Below, one piece after another: positions 36,313 to 46,022 of a DNA stretch of 64,000 nucleotides. The position numbers and the translations under genes are program-made. Every line of letters begins with the position of its first letter. The stretch's first letter is position 1. This DNA is from Sphingopyxis sp. (GTDB lineage Bacteria; Pseudomonadota; Alphaproteobacteria; Sphingomonadales; Sphingomonadaceae): positions 80,927 through 144,926 of the forward strand of contig NVXM01000009.1 in the NCBI GenBank assembly GCA_002733865.1. Direction: 5' to 3'. Below the pieces are notes generated by a model. That model saw nothing but the letters and a program-made list of their open reading frames with translations, did no database searches and was not told the origin of the DNA.

Positions 36313-38691
36313 TTATTTCTCCGTAACTTTCCCGTTTTCGAACTCATTTACCCATAGGATTAAAGAGTCAAAGGACATAGGTTTAGCGAGGTAATAACCT
36401 TGTATATAGTCACAGCCTAGATCACTTAAGAATGTTTGCGATTCATTATCTTCAACACCCTCAGCAATGACTGACAACCCTAACTCATGGGCCATATTAA
36501 TGGTTGATCGGACAATAATTTGATCATCTCGCTGATGCGCGAGTTTTAAAATAAAACACTTATCAATTTTTAATTCATGCACTGGCATCATGGCCAACTT
36601 TGATAAAGCTGAGTAGCCAACACCATAGTCATCAATCGACAGCTGAAAACCCTGTTCACGATAATAGTTAAGCAGTTGTAATGATTTATCGACATCCGTC
36701 ATCATGTCGCGCTCTGTCACTTCTAAACAAATATCACGCGCACTTAAATTATTTTGGGTAAGTTTTTGGTCTATCAAGACACGTAAGCTATCGCTGCTAA
36801 GATCTTGCGCAGATAAGTTGATAGATAACTGCAAATGCACTCCTTGATCTTTCATTTTCGCTTGATCATCAAGGACACGACTAACAACCCAAGCCGTTAC
36901 TAATCCAATGAGCCCGGTCTGCTCAGCCAGCGCTATAAATGTATCCGGTGGTATAAAACCTTCATCCGGGTGGAACCATCGAATCAGCGCTTCTGCCTTT
37001 TCCACTTCGCCTGTTCTTAAGTTCTTTTTAGGCTGGTAATACATCTGCAGCTGGTCATCATCATTCTGAATCGTTTCTTTCAGGTGCTGCAGAATTCTAA
37101 TTTTTCTTAAATGAACTTGATCTTGCCCTTCTTGATAATAATAAAGCGGAGACGATGTTGTGATTGCATGCTCTAAAGAAATTTTACCTCTATGCAAAAA
37201 CTCTTGCGGCGTATTTGCTTGATCAGGGTAAACGATAATACCGGCTCGATATTCAACACTAAGGCTTACACCACTTAGCTGCATTGGTGCGGCCAAGTCC
37301 TTTAATAACCGCTGACAGATAAGTAATTTTTCGTCTTTGGTGGTGACGCCATCTGGAATATGCAGTAATACCGAAAATTCATCGGCAGAGTTTCGTGCGC
37401 TAATACCCTGATACGCTAATTTTTGCAGTCTTTGTGCAACGGTCACTAAGCATTGATCACCAATCTCCATACCTAGAGTGTCATTAATCGTTTTAAACCC
37501 AACAAGATTGATTCCCATAAGAATAAGACGTTTATTCAGGTCAACCTCATTAATAACCGCATCAATCATGGCATCACGATTCAATAAACTTGTGAGCGTA
37601 TCATGAGACGCTTGATATAGAATTCGCTCTTCTCGCTCTATAAGGTCTCGCTTCATGCGTTCAAAAGCAGTGACTAAACTATCAACATCGCTACTGGTAA
37701 TGGGCACATGCGTCATGTCTGAATAACGCCCCCTTGCAATGTTACGTGCTTTTTCAGTAAGTATTGAAAGTGGCCGAGTTAAGCGGCGACTGATACTAAA
37801 ACTTCCCGCAATGGTGATCAGTAAGATGACGAAAGCAATGAATGAAATTTTATTGCGTATGGATTCATATTTTTCGTGAAAGCCACTGAGGTCATCCGAC
37901 AATATCACTTTGATTTTGCTAGTTTCTTCTCTGGAAAAATGAATTTCTCGACTTGAATACTTTTGCGCCTTTTCAAAAGGGTAACGCACAATCGTCTCTA
38001 AATTTTCAGGCGCTCGAATTGCCGCAATGACATCAGTTAATGAAGTGAGTGTTGACACCATTATTCGGTCATCATTCTCCCCCAGATCACCACTAGTGAA
38101 GGTTATATGTACCCTAGAGTCAGGAATCATATTACGAATTTTTTCAGCGTCTATATAGGTGGCAATACCAGCGATGGCTGAGATTCTTGGCGTTTTCACT
38201 GGCACTAACGCCATTTGGTATATTTGCTCATTAAGCACAAAGAAACCAACGTGTAATTTATCACTAGCCACACTCGAGACGATGCCTGAGTACCCAAATC
38301 GAGTTCCCGGAACGACCTGCCCTCCTGACACATTTGTCACCGTGCCATTGAGATCCATAATAAAAAGGAGATCAGCGTCTAAGCGTTTGCTGTGATTCTC
38401 CAACATGCTGCGCACTGTGTTTGAATCCTGACTAGCAACAGCTTGCTTAAAGCCAAAGTCAGAGACTAAAACACTGGCTGTATTGGTCAATTGGTCTTGG
38501 CTTGATTTCATGGCATTGGTAAAAATACGAACGGCATCGGTCATATCGGCATTAACCGATTGGCGAATCGCGGCGCCAGAACTTATAAGCACGACCAGAA
38601 GCACAGCACCAATGGATAATATAACCAGTGCCGAAGTGAAAGCGAGAATCTGGCTACGAAGACTAGCCAGTATTTTTGAGATCAATATCAC
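36313..38691 (-). CDS. HAMP-GGDEF-EAL membrane protein; probable c-di-GMP phosphodiesterase
   Basis: A 792-residue inner-membrane signalling protein: membrane helix (about 15-37), periplasmic sensing region (about 38-280), second helix (about 283-303), HAMP, then GGDEF and EAL domains. The GGDEF signature is degenerate (NSADEF near residue 435), so cyclase activity is unlikely. The EAL domain keeps EALIRW (near 567), SINLSAQ, EVTER, DDYGVGYS (near 685), KIDKCF and EGVED, so it should cleave c-di-GMP. The start is GTG with AAGG upstream. It is flanked by the cupredoxin and DUF3034 genes at 4-bp and 1-bp gaps, suggesting that periplasmic partners feed the sensor. Confidence 0.9.
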   Translation of the reverse strand: MILISKILASLRSQILAFTSALVILSIGAVLLVVLISSGAAIRQSVNADMTDAVRIFTNAMKSSQDQLTNTASVLVSDFGFKQAVASQDSNTVRSMLENHSKRLDADLLFIMDLNGTVTNVSGGQVVPGTRFGYSGIVSSVASDKLHVGFFVLNEQIYQMALVPVKTPRISAIAGIATYIDAEKIRNMIPDSRVHITFTSGDLGENDDRIMVSTLTSLTDVIAAIRAPENLETIVRYPFEKAQKYSSREIHFSREETSKIKVILSDDLSGFHEKYESIRNKISFIAFVILLITIAGSFSISRRLTRPLSILTEKARNIARGRYSDMTHVPITSSDVDSLVTAFERMKRDLIEREERILYQASHDTLTSLLNRDAMIDAVINEVDLNKRLILMGINLVGFKTINDTLGMEIGDQCLVTVAQRLQKLAYQGISARNSADEFSVLLHIPDGVTTKDEKLLICQRLLKDLAAPMQLSGVSLSVEYRAGIIVYPDQANTPQEFLHRGKISLEHAITTSSPLYYYQEGQDQVHLRKIRILQHLKETIQNDDDQLQMYYQPKKNLRTGEVEKAEALIRWFHPDEGFIPPDTFIALAEQTGLIGLVTAWVVSRVLDDQAKMKDQGVHLQLSINLSAQDLSSDSLRVLIDQKLTQNNLSARDICLEVTERDMMTDVDKSLQLLNYYREQGFQLSIDDYGVGYSALSKLAMMPVHELKIDKCFILKLAHQRDDQIIVRSTINMAHELGLSVIAEGVEDNESQTFLSDLGCDYIQGYYLAKPMSFDSLILWVNEFENGKVTEK

Positions 38692-38695
38692 TCAG

Positions 38696-39358
38696 CTACC
38701 TTCTCATTGAGTTTCCGAAGCCATGCTGACTGTGATCTTGCATCGGCTTCTTGGCCGCAACGGCCGTAGGTAGGATAATGTCGTAATGGTTGCTGCTTTT
38801 TTTAGCGCTCTTAAGTGCGTCTCCGGTGAGTTCCATTTGAGTCGACTCAATCAAGGAGTGACGTTCATGCCATACATTAAGGACGCTAGGAGGTTCATCC
38901 AGTTGAATTTGGGCGACACCATTTTTGTCAGTAATCGTCACCTGAGGCGTGGAAGAGACATAAATATATCCAATCATGGTGTCATGGATATTGCAGCCCA
39001 ATACAACAATACCCGGCGTATTGAAATCAACCGGTGCTTCAGGGCGATCGGCATAGAGTTTTATTTCAAATGGCTTCGGTTTAGAAAATGAGTACACATG
39101 GTGGCGCATATTGTCGCTATTTGGAAAACTGACAGAGTCACCTTGATTGATCACCAGAACATGAGGCTCAAAGGCGACGTTCACTTGATCCATTATTCGA
39201 TCTTGATGCACTGCTGGTTTTGAGGCGCCCGGTGCGGAAATAACAGCCATAGATAACGGCAGCATGTTTTCATCAAGCACGCGGAAGGTGAAGGTTTCAG
39301 CGTAGGTTGTCGCGGTCAGCAATAGAGAAGCACAACCTGCCAATATGCGCTGGAACAT
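38696..39358 (-). CDS. Periplasmic cupredoxin-like protein (methylamine-utilisation type)
   Basis: A 220-residue exported protein. A signal peptide (about 1-20) is followed by a region with a cupredoxin copper site: His86/His87 in MRHHVYSFS, Cys122 and His125 in LGCNIHDTM, and Met128. These are the type 1 copper ligands. A second beta domain and a Lys/His-rich tail follow. Homologues are annotated as methylamine utilisation proteins, but no methylamine dehydrogenase genes are here. The ATG at 39358 gives a clean signal peptide; upstream ATGs at 39394 and 39451 are possible. Confidence 0.82.
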   Translation of the reverse strand: MFQRILAGCASLLLTATTYAETFTFRVLDENMLPLSMAVISAPGASKPAVHQDRIMDQVNVAFEPHVLVINQGDSVSFPNSDNMRHHVYSFSKPKPFEIKLYADRPEAPVDFNTPGIVVLGCNIHDTMIGYIYVSSTPQVTITDKNGVAQIQLDEPPSVLNVWHERHSLIESTQMELTGDALKSAKKSSNHYDIILPTAVAAKKPMQDHSQHGFGNSMRR

Positions 39359-39454
39359 TAAGTATCTTTTTTGGTGTCGCGCGCTGAGCAGCATATCGTT
39401 AATCGTCTTCAGTATTTCTTTAAATCTAGTCAAGAAAGTGGAAAGCCGCAAAAA

Positions 39455-40102
39455 TCAGTGCTCAAATTGGGACAATTTAATCAACATTAGTGATGTCGAA
39501 ATAACATCACCTAATGCGGTATGACGCCCAATGACCGGAACATCAAGGTCTTTAGCAAGACCTTCAAACGTTAAATCGAGGCTCAACTCGGGAATATTGC
39601 GACGTTTTTTACGCGCATATATCTCAGATACCTCGATGAATCTATTCGGTAATTCAAACCCATGTAGTGCTTGGAGGTAACGGTTAAGTACCGCACGATC
39701 AAACTCTATATAGAACCCGCAGATGGGTCGATTGCCGACAAAATCCAGTAAACGCTCGATCGCCTCAGCAGCGGAAACCCCTTGAGTACGGTCTTCTCGC
39801 CGTAGATGGTGCACTCGCACAGCACCGGGGTGCGTCTCTACGTCCGATTGAATCGTCAGATCCAGCGCATTTGATAACTCTATAGATTGACCAGACACCA
39901 CCACCGCAGCCACGCTCAGCAATTCACCCTTTTTTTTATCAAACTGGCTGGTTTCACAATCAAGTACCACGACCTCTTCGCCGAGGTAGATGTCTTCTAA
40001 ATGCGCCCAACGAGGCGGTGGCGTGCGATAGTTTGGCAGACGCTTGCGAAACCAGTGCCTGAGCTGCTCCCGTAACACCTGACGCTTACTTAGCCGGCTC
40101 AT
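39455..40102 (-). CDS. DEDD-type 3'-5' exonuclease (DnaQ-like)
   Basis: A 215-residue exonuclease-fold protein. Metal ligands are visible: Asp48 and Glu50 in VLDCETSQ, Asp in YIEFDRAVL, and His and Asp in GRHTALGDVIST, the DEDDh pattern. In Vibrio and Pseudomonas a gene of this kind follows a DUF294/CBS gene near the acetate symporter; that neighbour is here too. The ATG at 40102 overlaps the upstream stop as ATGA and has GGAGAG before it, so coupled translation is likely. Its role in acetate metabolism is unknown. Confidence 0.88.
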   Translation of the reverse strand: MSRLSKRQVLREQLRHWFRKRLPNYRTPPPRWAHLEDIYLGEEVVVLDCETSQFDKKKGELLSVAAVVVSGQSIELSNALDLTIQSDVETHPGAVRVHHLRREDRTQGVSAAEAIERLLDFVGNRPICGFYIEFDRAVLNRYLQALHGFELPNRFIEVSEIYARKKRRNIPELSLDLTFEGLAKDLDVPVIGRHTALGDVISTSLMLIKLSQFEH

Positions 40103-41895
40103 AAGCTCTCCAAATGGTAATGACTCGATAACCACTGTTTGAACTTCTTCACTCGGTGCAACCCATGCCGTAACAGCGAACGATCGACACTGCGTAGACT
40201 TTTGACACTGAGCTGCTGAGTCAGTCCGGGATTTTCAGAAACATGCTCTAATTGATGTCGTAATCGAATTCGCATAAACAATACCAATGCATCTTTCAAA
40301 CCTTGGACTGTTTCTGCCGTCATCACATTTAACTCACCTAGGCGACTGAGCCGTTCAAACGTATTGGTTTCGTAGATACCATGTTCAAACGATAGCGCTC
40401 GCACACCATGTACTAGAGGGAAGATACCTCCCTTTTTAATATCAATGACGCCATGATCATCTCGGATATTACCCAACAAGGTTAAAGGAATATCGAACAT
40501 CACCGCAGGACGAGCAAACCAGGAGGCGGTAATACTTGAGCGTAACTTAGGTGAATGCCAGGTATTGCGTACATCTTTGAATAGACTCGAATTTCCGGCC
40601 ACTGGCTCGGCATCCATCAATATCGCCATATTCATCATCGCATCTGGTGAAGCGCTATTAAGCCAACCGTTTATCCGTCGCTGCCAGCCGTCGGCAGTAT
40701 GCACCCAACTGTCATTGATAAACATGACACCACCGGGACAAGGGGGATAACCAAAATCGAGCAATACTTGATGCATTTTTTGCAACGAAGGCATCAAGGC
40801 ATCACGGATCTGCTCATTTTTGATAATGACCGCGTTATCTTGATCGGTTTTGAGCATTTGCTCACCGCGTCCCTCACTGCCTAACACTAAAATACAGACA
40901 TCACTCTGCAATGACGGAGGAACAATGAGTTCAAAGGCACGTTGCACTAAGCGACGATTTAGGGTCGTGACCAAGGACATGATTGAGATAACCTTGACGC
41001 CTTGTGCTGATAAATTCGAGATCAAGGTTTCCAAACGCTTAGCGGCTAACACTAAATCGTCTAGCGACCTAGCTTGAGCAATCCTCATGGCAACGATGTG
41101 CGAATGCGTTGAAAAGGTACTGAGCATGTCCATCAGTTCCAGCATGCCGACAATCTCAGCGTCACGAGTCACCACCACCCGCTCTATTTGATGTTGAGTC
41201 ATCTCGATTAAGGCATTAAATAAATAATCGCCCTCCTCAACTGTAATCAAATCAAAACACGCAATGTCAGCCACCCAATCCTCTTTTTGCAGCATTCGAT
41301 TCAGTAACGCATCAAGAAGATCAGATTTAGTGACAATGCCAGTGCGCTCACCTTCTTTAACCAAGAGCGCGTCATGCTGTTCTTCTTTCATTATCGCGGC
41401 GGTTCTTGCCAAACTGGTTTGCCCAGAGACATACAAAGGTTCACGCATGGTGTCGGCATCGATACGCGCAAGAATAAACTCAGATACCTCCCCGCCACGT
41501 TGCTCAACCAATTGCTGTTGAGTGCCTAGGTCGGTCTTAAAATAAATTGAGAAATCATCGGACTGGTTGATCAATTCGATAAAATCAGGGGCTTTTAATA
41601 AGTAACAAAGGGTCTCTTCCACCGCGACGTAACGATGTTTACATGAGGACTCAAACGTAGCACGCACATCAAACAAATCATCAGGGCCATATTGCGTAAA
41701 GACTTGGCCTTCGTCATCGGTTTCTTCAACAACGCCTTTATAAACGATATAAATACCCGGCGATGACTGGCCAATATCAAGAATGACGTCTTTCGATTGG
41801 AAGAACACTAAGTCTAGACGCCCGGTCAACCACGTTAACTGACGCTCACTCAAAAAGCTGAAAGGCGGCTGGTTAAGATCAATCTGCAAGCTCAT
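40099..41895 (-). CDS. cNMP-binding / CBS / DUF294 nucleotidyltransferase-like protein
   Basis: A 598-residue cytosolic protein: cyclic-nucleotide-binding domain (about 15-115), two CBS motifs (about 145-265), then DUF294 nucleotidyltransferase-like domains with GSEGRGEQMLKTDQDNA, whose GSxGR...DxDNA resembles the active site of GlnD-type uridylyltransferases. Relatives in the acetate-switch region are proposed signal-sensing regulators of the symporter or its kinase. The start has GGGGAGA upstream. A 265-bp repeat lies 30 bp upstream, so its promoter region is at least partly element-derived. Confidence 0.88.
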   Translation of the reverse strand: MSLQIDLNQPPFSFLSERQLTWLTGRLDLVFFQSKDVILDIGQSSPGIYIVYKGVVEETDDEGQVFTQYGPDDLFDVRATFESSCKHRYVAVEETLCYLLKAPDFIELINQSDDFSIYFKTDLGTQQQLVEQRGGEVSEFILARIDADTMREPLYVSGQTSLARTAAIMKEEQHDALLVKEGERTGIVTKSDLLDALLNRMLQKEDWVADIACFDLITVEEGDYLFNALIEMTQHQIERVVVTRDAEIVGMLELMDMLSTFSTHSHIVAMRIAQARSLDDLVLAAKRLETLISNLSAQGVKVISIMSLVTTLNRRLVQRAFELIVPPSLQSDVCILVLGSEGRGEQMLKTDQDNAVIIKNEQIRDALMPSLQKMHQVLLDFGYPPCPGGVMFINDSWVHTADGWQRRINGWLNSASPDAMMNMAILMDAEPVAGNSSLFKDVRNTWHSPKLRSSITASWFARPAVMFDIPLTLLGNIRDDHGVIDIKKGGIFPLVHGVRALSFEHGIYETNTFERLSRLGELNVMTAETVQGLKDALVLFMRIRLRHQLEHVSENPGLTQQLSVKSLRSVDRSLLRHGLHRVKKFKQWLSSHYHLESL

Positions 41896-41925
41896 GCATG
41901 TCTCCCCGGTTGGAAACGATACCTA

Positions 41926-42190
41926 GGGCACCTCTGAATAATGCAGTAGTGCTGCGCGTGAGTCTTGTAACGCTTTAGATCGAGGCGTTGATTGATGTTA
42001 ATGACGGGTCCTTAACAAGATCAACAACAAAGATATAAAGTGTCTACAAGCCACGCCCTCTGGGGCTTTAAGGAAAATAACATTTCTGCGTTGCTACTTT
42101 TCGACGTGACCCGTCATGCCTTCAAAGTAGCGCCTTGAACTGTCACTTTCCTGAAAGCCGCAGCCGCCACTGCATTATTCAGAAGTGCCC
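41926..42190. mobile_element. 265-bp MITE-like repeat, copy 2
   Basis: Same length and layout as copy 1 at 25674. Left end GGGCACCTCTGAATAATG; right-end complement GGGCACTTCTGAATAATG (one mismatch). TA flanks both ends. Internal pairs: ATGACGGGTC 42001-42010 with 42108-42117; GCTACTTT 42093-42100 with 42124-42131; a 13-bp pair at 42064-42076 and 42147-42159 with one mismatch. The first two differ from copy 1 by compensating changes on both arms. It lies between the DUF294 gene and crbS and has no coding capacity. Confidence 0.85.
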
Positions 42191-42504
42191 TAGATCGTTT
42201 AGAGATACCACGTGATAGTGTTTGCCGTAATGACGAGTAGCAAGATTGAGAACGTTCCCATCTTTATCATCTCTACTTAGCCAATGGCACATAAGCTACC
42301 GTTTTTTCATATAATAAGTACGGCAACGCGTATTTTTAGTGTATCCCCTTCATCGATTTAACGAAGCCATACCATAGTCGCAAGTTAGCAGGTGCAATCA
42401 CGGCCTGAAGTGATAATCTGATAGTCAGACCAGAAAATTTTGCTGCTTTCTGTCATAAGTTATAAGAAGTGCAGCCATTCAAATAAAAAGAATAAGAGAT
42501 CTCT
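42191..42504. other. Intergenic region upstream of crbS
   Basis: This 314-bp stretch must hold the crbS promoter. A TATAAG hexamer at 42461 is a possible -10 with a poor -35. I see no small gene or RNA gene. Confidence 0.5.
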
Positions 42505-45500
42505 ATGATTCCAACCTGGCAGCTCCTTATTTTGTCGCTGTTTTATATGGCGGTGTTATTTTTTATCGCTTGGTATGGCGATAAACGAGCAATCAAGGGT
42601 AATCCTCTACACAATCGAGGATTGGTGTACGGGCTGTCACTGGCGGTTTATTGTACGTCGTGGACGTTTTACGGAGCGGTAGGGCAAGCAGCGACCAGTG
42701 GCTGGTTATTTTTAGCTATTTACGTTGGCCCCATTGTGTTTTTAGCACTATTTTGGCCCTTACTTGAACGTATTATTCGCATCACCAAAGAAAAACGCCT
42801 GACCTCAATTGCTGATTTCATCGCCACTCGATACGGCCGAGATCATGGTTTAGCAATCCTTGTCACGTTCGTCGCTATGCTAGGGGTGATTCCTTATATT
42901 GCGCTGCAATTAAAAGCGGTCTCCATTACTTATGAATTACTGACTCAGCCCCTAGGGATGCCACAAAGTATTCCCGAATTTATTCTTCAAGATACCGCCT
43001 TTTATATCAGCGTAGCGATGGCGATATTTGTTGTGATTTTTGGCACACGCGATATCGATGCCAGTGAACAACACCCCGGAATCACCTTGGCCATTGCCTT
43101 TGAATCGGTAGTTAAGCTCGTGGCCTTTGTGGCTGTTGGCTTATGGGCTGTCACGGCGCTGTACGATACGCCCGGTGACGTTGTGAGGTTAGCGACAAAA
43201 ACAACCCCAGAACACCCACTGTTTAGCTCGAATTTTATTTCTGTGTCTTTTTTACTACAAACCTTACTGGCCGGGTTTGCCATCCTCTGCTTACCGCGCC
43301 AGTTTCAGGTCAGTGTGATTGAAAATGAATCGACCGACCACATTCAAACCGCCCGCTGGGTGTTTCCGTTATATCTTGCCTTGATGATGTTGTTTGTCGC
43401 ACCGCTGGCCTTATCCGGCGATTTATTTATGAAAGATTTGGGGTTCTCTCCGGATACTTATTTGATCAGTTTACCATTAACACTAGGCCAGGAAGGTCTT
43501 GCTATGCTGGCCTTTGTTGGCGGTGCCAGTGCTGCGACAGGCATGATTATCGTTGCGACGATTGCAGTAAGCACCATGATATCGAATGAGCTGATACTAC
43601 CAATTATTTTTAGACGTCAGCAGCGTGAAGGCCAAAAGCCAGAGCGCGTTAATTTGCTCGTACTTACCGTACGACGCTTAGTTATTTGCTTGCTTATATT
43701 TAGCTCTTATCTCTTCTACCGTTTAGCAGGTGAGTTAGAATCACTGGCCGCTATCGGTTTATTATCATTTGCTGCGATCGCCCAATTTGCTCCCGCTTTA
43801 TTTGGTGGACTACTGTGGCAAGGAGCCAACCGCCAAGGCGCTATTGCTGGGATACTAGGCGGGACACTTGTGTGGTTTCAACTACTTTTCTGGCCATTGA
43901 TTAGCGAGCAATTCGGTGTACAAGACAGCCAACAGCTTGTTCCTTACGATTTTCTTGGCTTTGATATGGACGACTTCAGTTTTACGGCCATTCTTAGTTT
44001 AGTCGTCAACCTCACCCTGTTTATTTTATTTTCTGTCATGAGTAACTCTACGGTACGAGAACGGATGCTCGCCAATGACTTCACCAGTGTTCGAGCCATA
44101 CCACAGCGACGGCCTAAAACCAGTTTTAACTGCACCGTAGATGATGTTCGAGTCGTTCTCGAACGCATCCTAGGAGCGGATAAAACAGATGGTTTTTTTC
44201 GCGATTATCAAGCGTTCCATGGCCTTCAATACGATAGTTCCACCGCTTCTGATGATCTACTCCACGACGCGGAAAAATTACTCGCTTCTGTCGTTGGCGC
44301 GTCCTCAGCAAAATTGATTTTCTCCACCATGCTGGGGGGCGAACAAATACAGCTAAAAGATTTAACCCTATTAGCCAGCGAAGCATCCAATGCATTTTCA
44401 ATGAGCCGTGATCAACTGCAAGCAGCACTAGAGAATATCCGCCAAGGGGTGAGTGTTATTGATAAAGATCTCAATCTAGTAGCGTGGAACAGCCGCTATA
44501 CTGAGTTATTTAATTACCCCACGGGGTTTATTCGTGTTGGTAAATCCATAGAAGAAATCATTGCCTATAACGCCATGCGAGGGTTTTGTGGTGATGGCGA
44601 AGTAGATGCGCAAGTACAACGACGCATGGCTTTTTTACGTTCAAGCTCTGCACATGAGTTCGAAAGGCAGCTGCCCAATGGGGTTGTAGTCTCAATGCAG
44701 GGTCATCCTATGCCAGACGGCGGCTTTGTCACGAGCTTTACAGATATTACCGTTCATCGCCAAGCCGAACGTGCGTTACGTGAAGCCAATGTTAGCCTTG
44801 AACGTAGCGTTGAAAAACGCACAGAAGAACTGGACGATTTGGCTTCTCAGTTAATTGAAGCAAACCAAAGTAAAAATCGTTTTTTAGCCGCCACCGGTCA
44901 CGATTTAATGCAACCCCTGAATGCCGCAAAGCTGTTTGCATCCACCTTACAACAACAAAATCTCAATGATCATCAGCAAGGGCTACTCAATCATCTTGAA
45001 GGGTCACTTCAATCCGCTGAAGACGTACTGTCTCATTTGGTTGAAATATCCAAATTAGACTCAGGCACGATGGAAGCAAAACCTCGGCCTGTAAGCTTGA
45101 AAGCTATATTAAAACCTTTACGCGATGAATTTAGCGCACTCGCTCAAGATCGAAACCTAACATTGAAGGTACGCTCAACAGACGCATGGGTGATCAGCGA
45201 TAGTCATTGGTTAAGACGTATTATCCAAAACTTTCTCGCTAACGCCATTCGTTATACCGAATCAGGCGGAATTTTATTGGGCTGTCGCAAGCGCGGAGAT
45301 CATATTCAAATAGAAGTATGGGACACCGGAATAGGCATTCCTGATGACAAAATCAATGATGTCTTTAGAGAGTTCAAACGCTTAAACCAGGGCAAACAAG
45401 ACAGCAAAGGCCTCGGCCTTGGTTTAGCCATTGTTGATCGTATGGCCAAGCAAATGGGACACCCTGTTGAGGTCATGTCTCGGCTAGGACACGGCACGTG

Positions 45501-45948
45501 CTTTCGCATTACCCTGCCGCTTACAGCCCCGCAAGAAGAGATGCCGAAAGCAGCGGTATCATCATCGATGCAAGGCGCTAGCTTTAATGCGATAAAGGTT
45601 TTCTGTATAGATAATGACGCTGAAGTGTTGGAAGGAATGAAGGCACTTCTAAGCAGTTGGGAGTGTGATATTTTTGCCGTTGCGAATGAAGACGCAGCGG
45701 ATAAGGTAGAAACTAAACCGCAAATTATGCTGGCAGACTTTCAATTGGACGGCGATATTACCGGGCTTGATGTTATGCGTAAAGTTCGCCAGAAGTTTAA
45801 TGACGATACAATTCCAGGGATTCTGATTACTGCAGACCCTAGGGAACAAGTCGCGCACAAAGCAAAGCAGGATGGTTTTCACTTTTTAAGTAAACCACTT
45901 CGCCCTGCGTCACTTCGTGCATTAATGAGACGTCTAATAGAGCAGTAG
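42505..45948 (+). CDS. crbS: Hybrid sensor kinase with sodium:solute symporter sensor domain (CrbS)
   Basis: A 1147-residue membrane kinase. The N-terminal about 510 residues form an SSS-type transporter-like domain of some 13 helices. A PAS domain follows (about 640-760), then HisKA with the phosphorylated His799 in ATGHDLMQPLN, an HATPase domain (NAIRY; GTGIGI-like DTGIGI; GLGLGL) and a receiver with Asp1078 in MLADFQLDG. This architecture is CrbS, which with CrbR controls acs in Vibrio and Pseudomonas. The facing crbR-like gene and acs support it. It shares transport-type homology with the symporter at 30816 but is longer by the signalling part. Confidence 0.92.
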   Translation: MIPTWQLLILSLFYMAVLFFIAWYGDKRAIKGNPLHNRGLVYGLSLAVYCTSWTFYGAVGQAATSGWLFLAIYVGPIVFLALFWPLLERIIRITKEKRLTSIADFIATRYGRDHGLAILVTFVAMLGVIPYIALQLKAVSITYELLTQPLGMPQSIPEFILQDTAFYISVAMAIFVVIFGTRDIDASEQHPGITLAIAFESVVKLVAFVAVGLWAVTALYDTPGDVVRLATKTTPEHPLFSSNFISVSFLLQTLLAGFAILCLPRQFQVSVIENESTDHIQTARWVFPLYLALMMLFVAPLALSGDLFMKDLGFSPDTYLISLPLTLGQEGLAMLAFVGGASAATGMIIVATIAVSTMISNELILPIIFRRQQREGQKPERVNLLVLTVRRLVICLLIFSSYLFYRLAGELESLAAIGLLSFAAIAQFAPALFGGLLWQGANRQGAIAGILGGTLVWFQLLFWPLISEQFGVQDSQQLVPYDFLGFDMDDFSFTAILSLVVNLTLFILFSVMSNSTVRERMLANDFTSVRAIPQRRPKTSFNCTVDDVRVVLERILGADKTDGFFRDYQAFHGLQYDSSTASDDLLHDAEKLLASVVGASSAKLIFSTMLGGEQIQLKDLTLLASEASNAFSMSRDQLQAALENIRQGVSVIDKDLNLVAWNSRYTELFNYPTGFIRVGKSIEEIIAYNAMRGFCGDGEVDAQVQRRMAFLRSSSAHEFERQLPNGVVVSMQGHPMPDGGFVTSFTDITVHRQAERALREANVSLERSVEKRTEELDDLASQLIEANQSKNRFLAATGHDLMQPLNAAKLFASTLQQQNLNDHQQGLLNHLEGSLQSAEDVLSHLVEISKLDSGTMEAKPRPVSLKAILKPLRDEFSALAQDRNLTLKVRSTDAWVISDSHWLRRIIQNFLANAIRYTESGGILLGCRKRGDHIQIEVWDTGIGIPDDKINDVFREFKRLNQGKQDSKGLGLGLAIVDRMAKQMGHPVEVMSRLGHGTCFRITLPLTAPQEEMPKAAVSSSMQGASFNAIKVFCIDNDAEVLEGMKALLSSWECDIFAVANEDAADKVETKPQIMLADFQLDGDITGLDVMRKVRQKFNDDTIPGILITADPREQVAHKAKQDGFHFLSKPLRPASLRALMRRLIEQ

Positions 45949-45978
45949 GAAGAATCAATAAGGCGTCCAATGCTCAAT

Positions 45979-46012
45979 GCTCAGAACAAGGAGGCTCCTC
46001 CTTATTCTGAGC
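45979..46012. terminator. Long hairpin between convergent crbS and crbR
   Basis: GCTCAGAACAAGGAGG and CCTCCTTATTCTGAGC, 16 paired bases with one mismatch and a two-base middle. It lacks a T run but sits between the two stop codons, so it likely acts on both transcripts. Confidence 0.6.
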
Positions 46013-46022
46013 CGCTCATAGA

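Noticed and set aside
36313..38691. Active diguanylate cyclase
   Set aside because: The GGDEF signature is replaced by NSADEF, so synthesis of c-di-GMP is unlikely.
38696..39358. Methylamine utilisation pathway
   Set aside because: Only one protein resembles an annotated methylamine utilisation protein; no dehydrogenase or maturation genes are present.
42278..42300. Sigma-54 promoter at TGGCAC before crbS
   Set aside because: The GG and GC elements are 7 bp apart, not the required 10.
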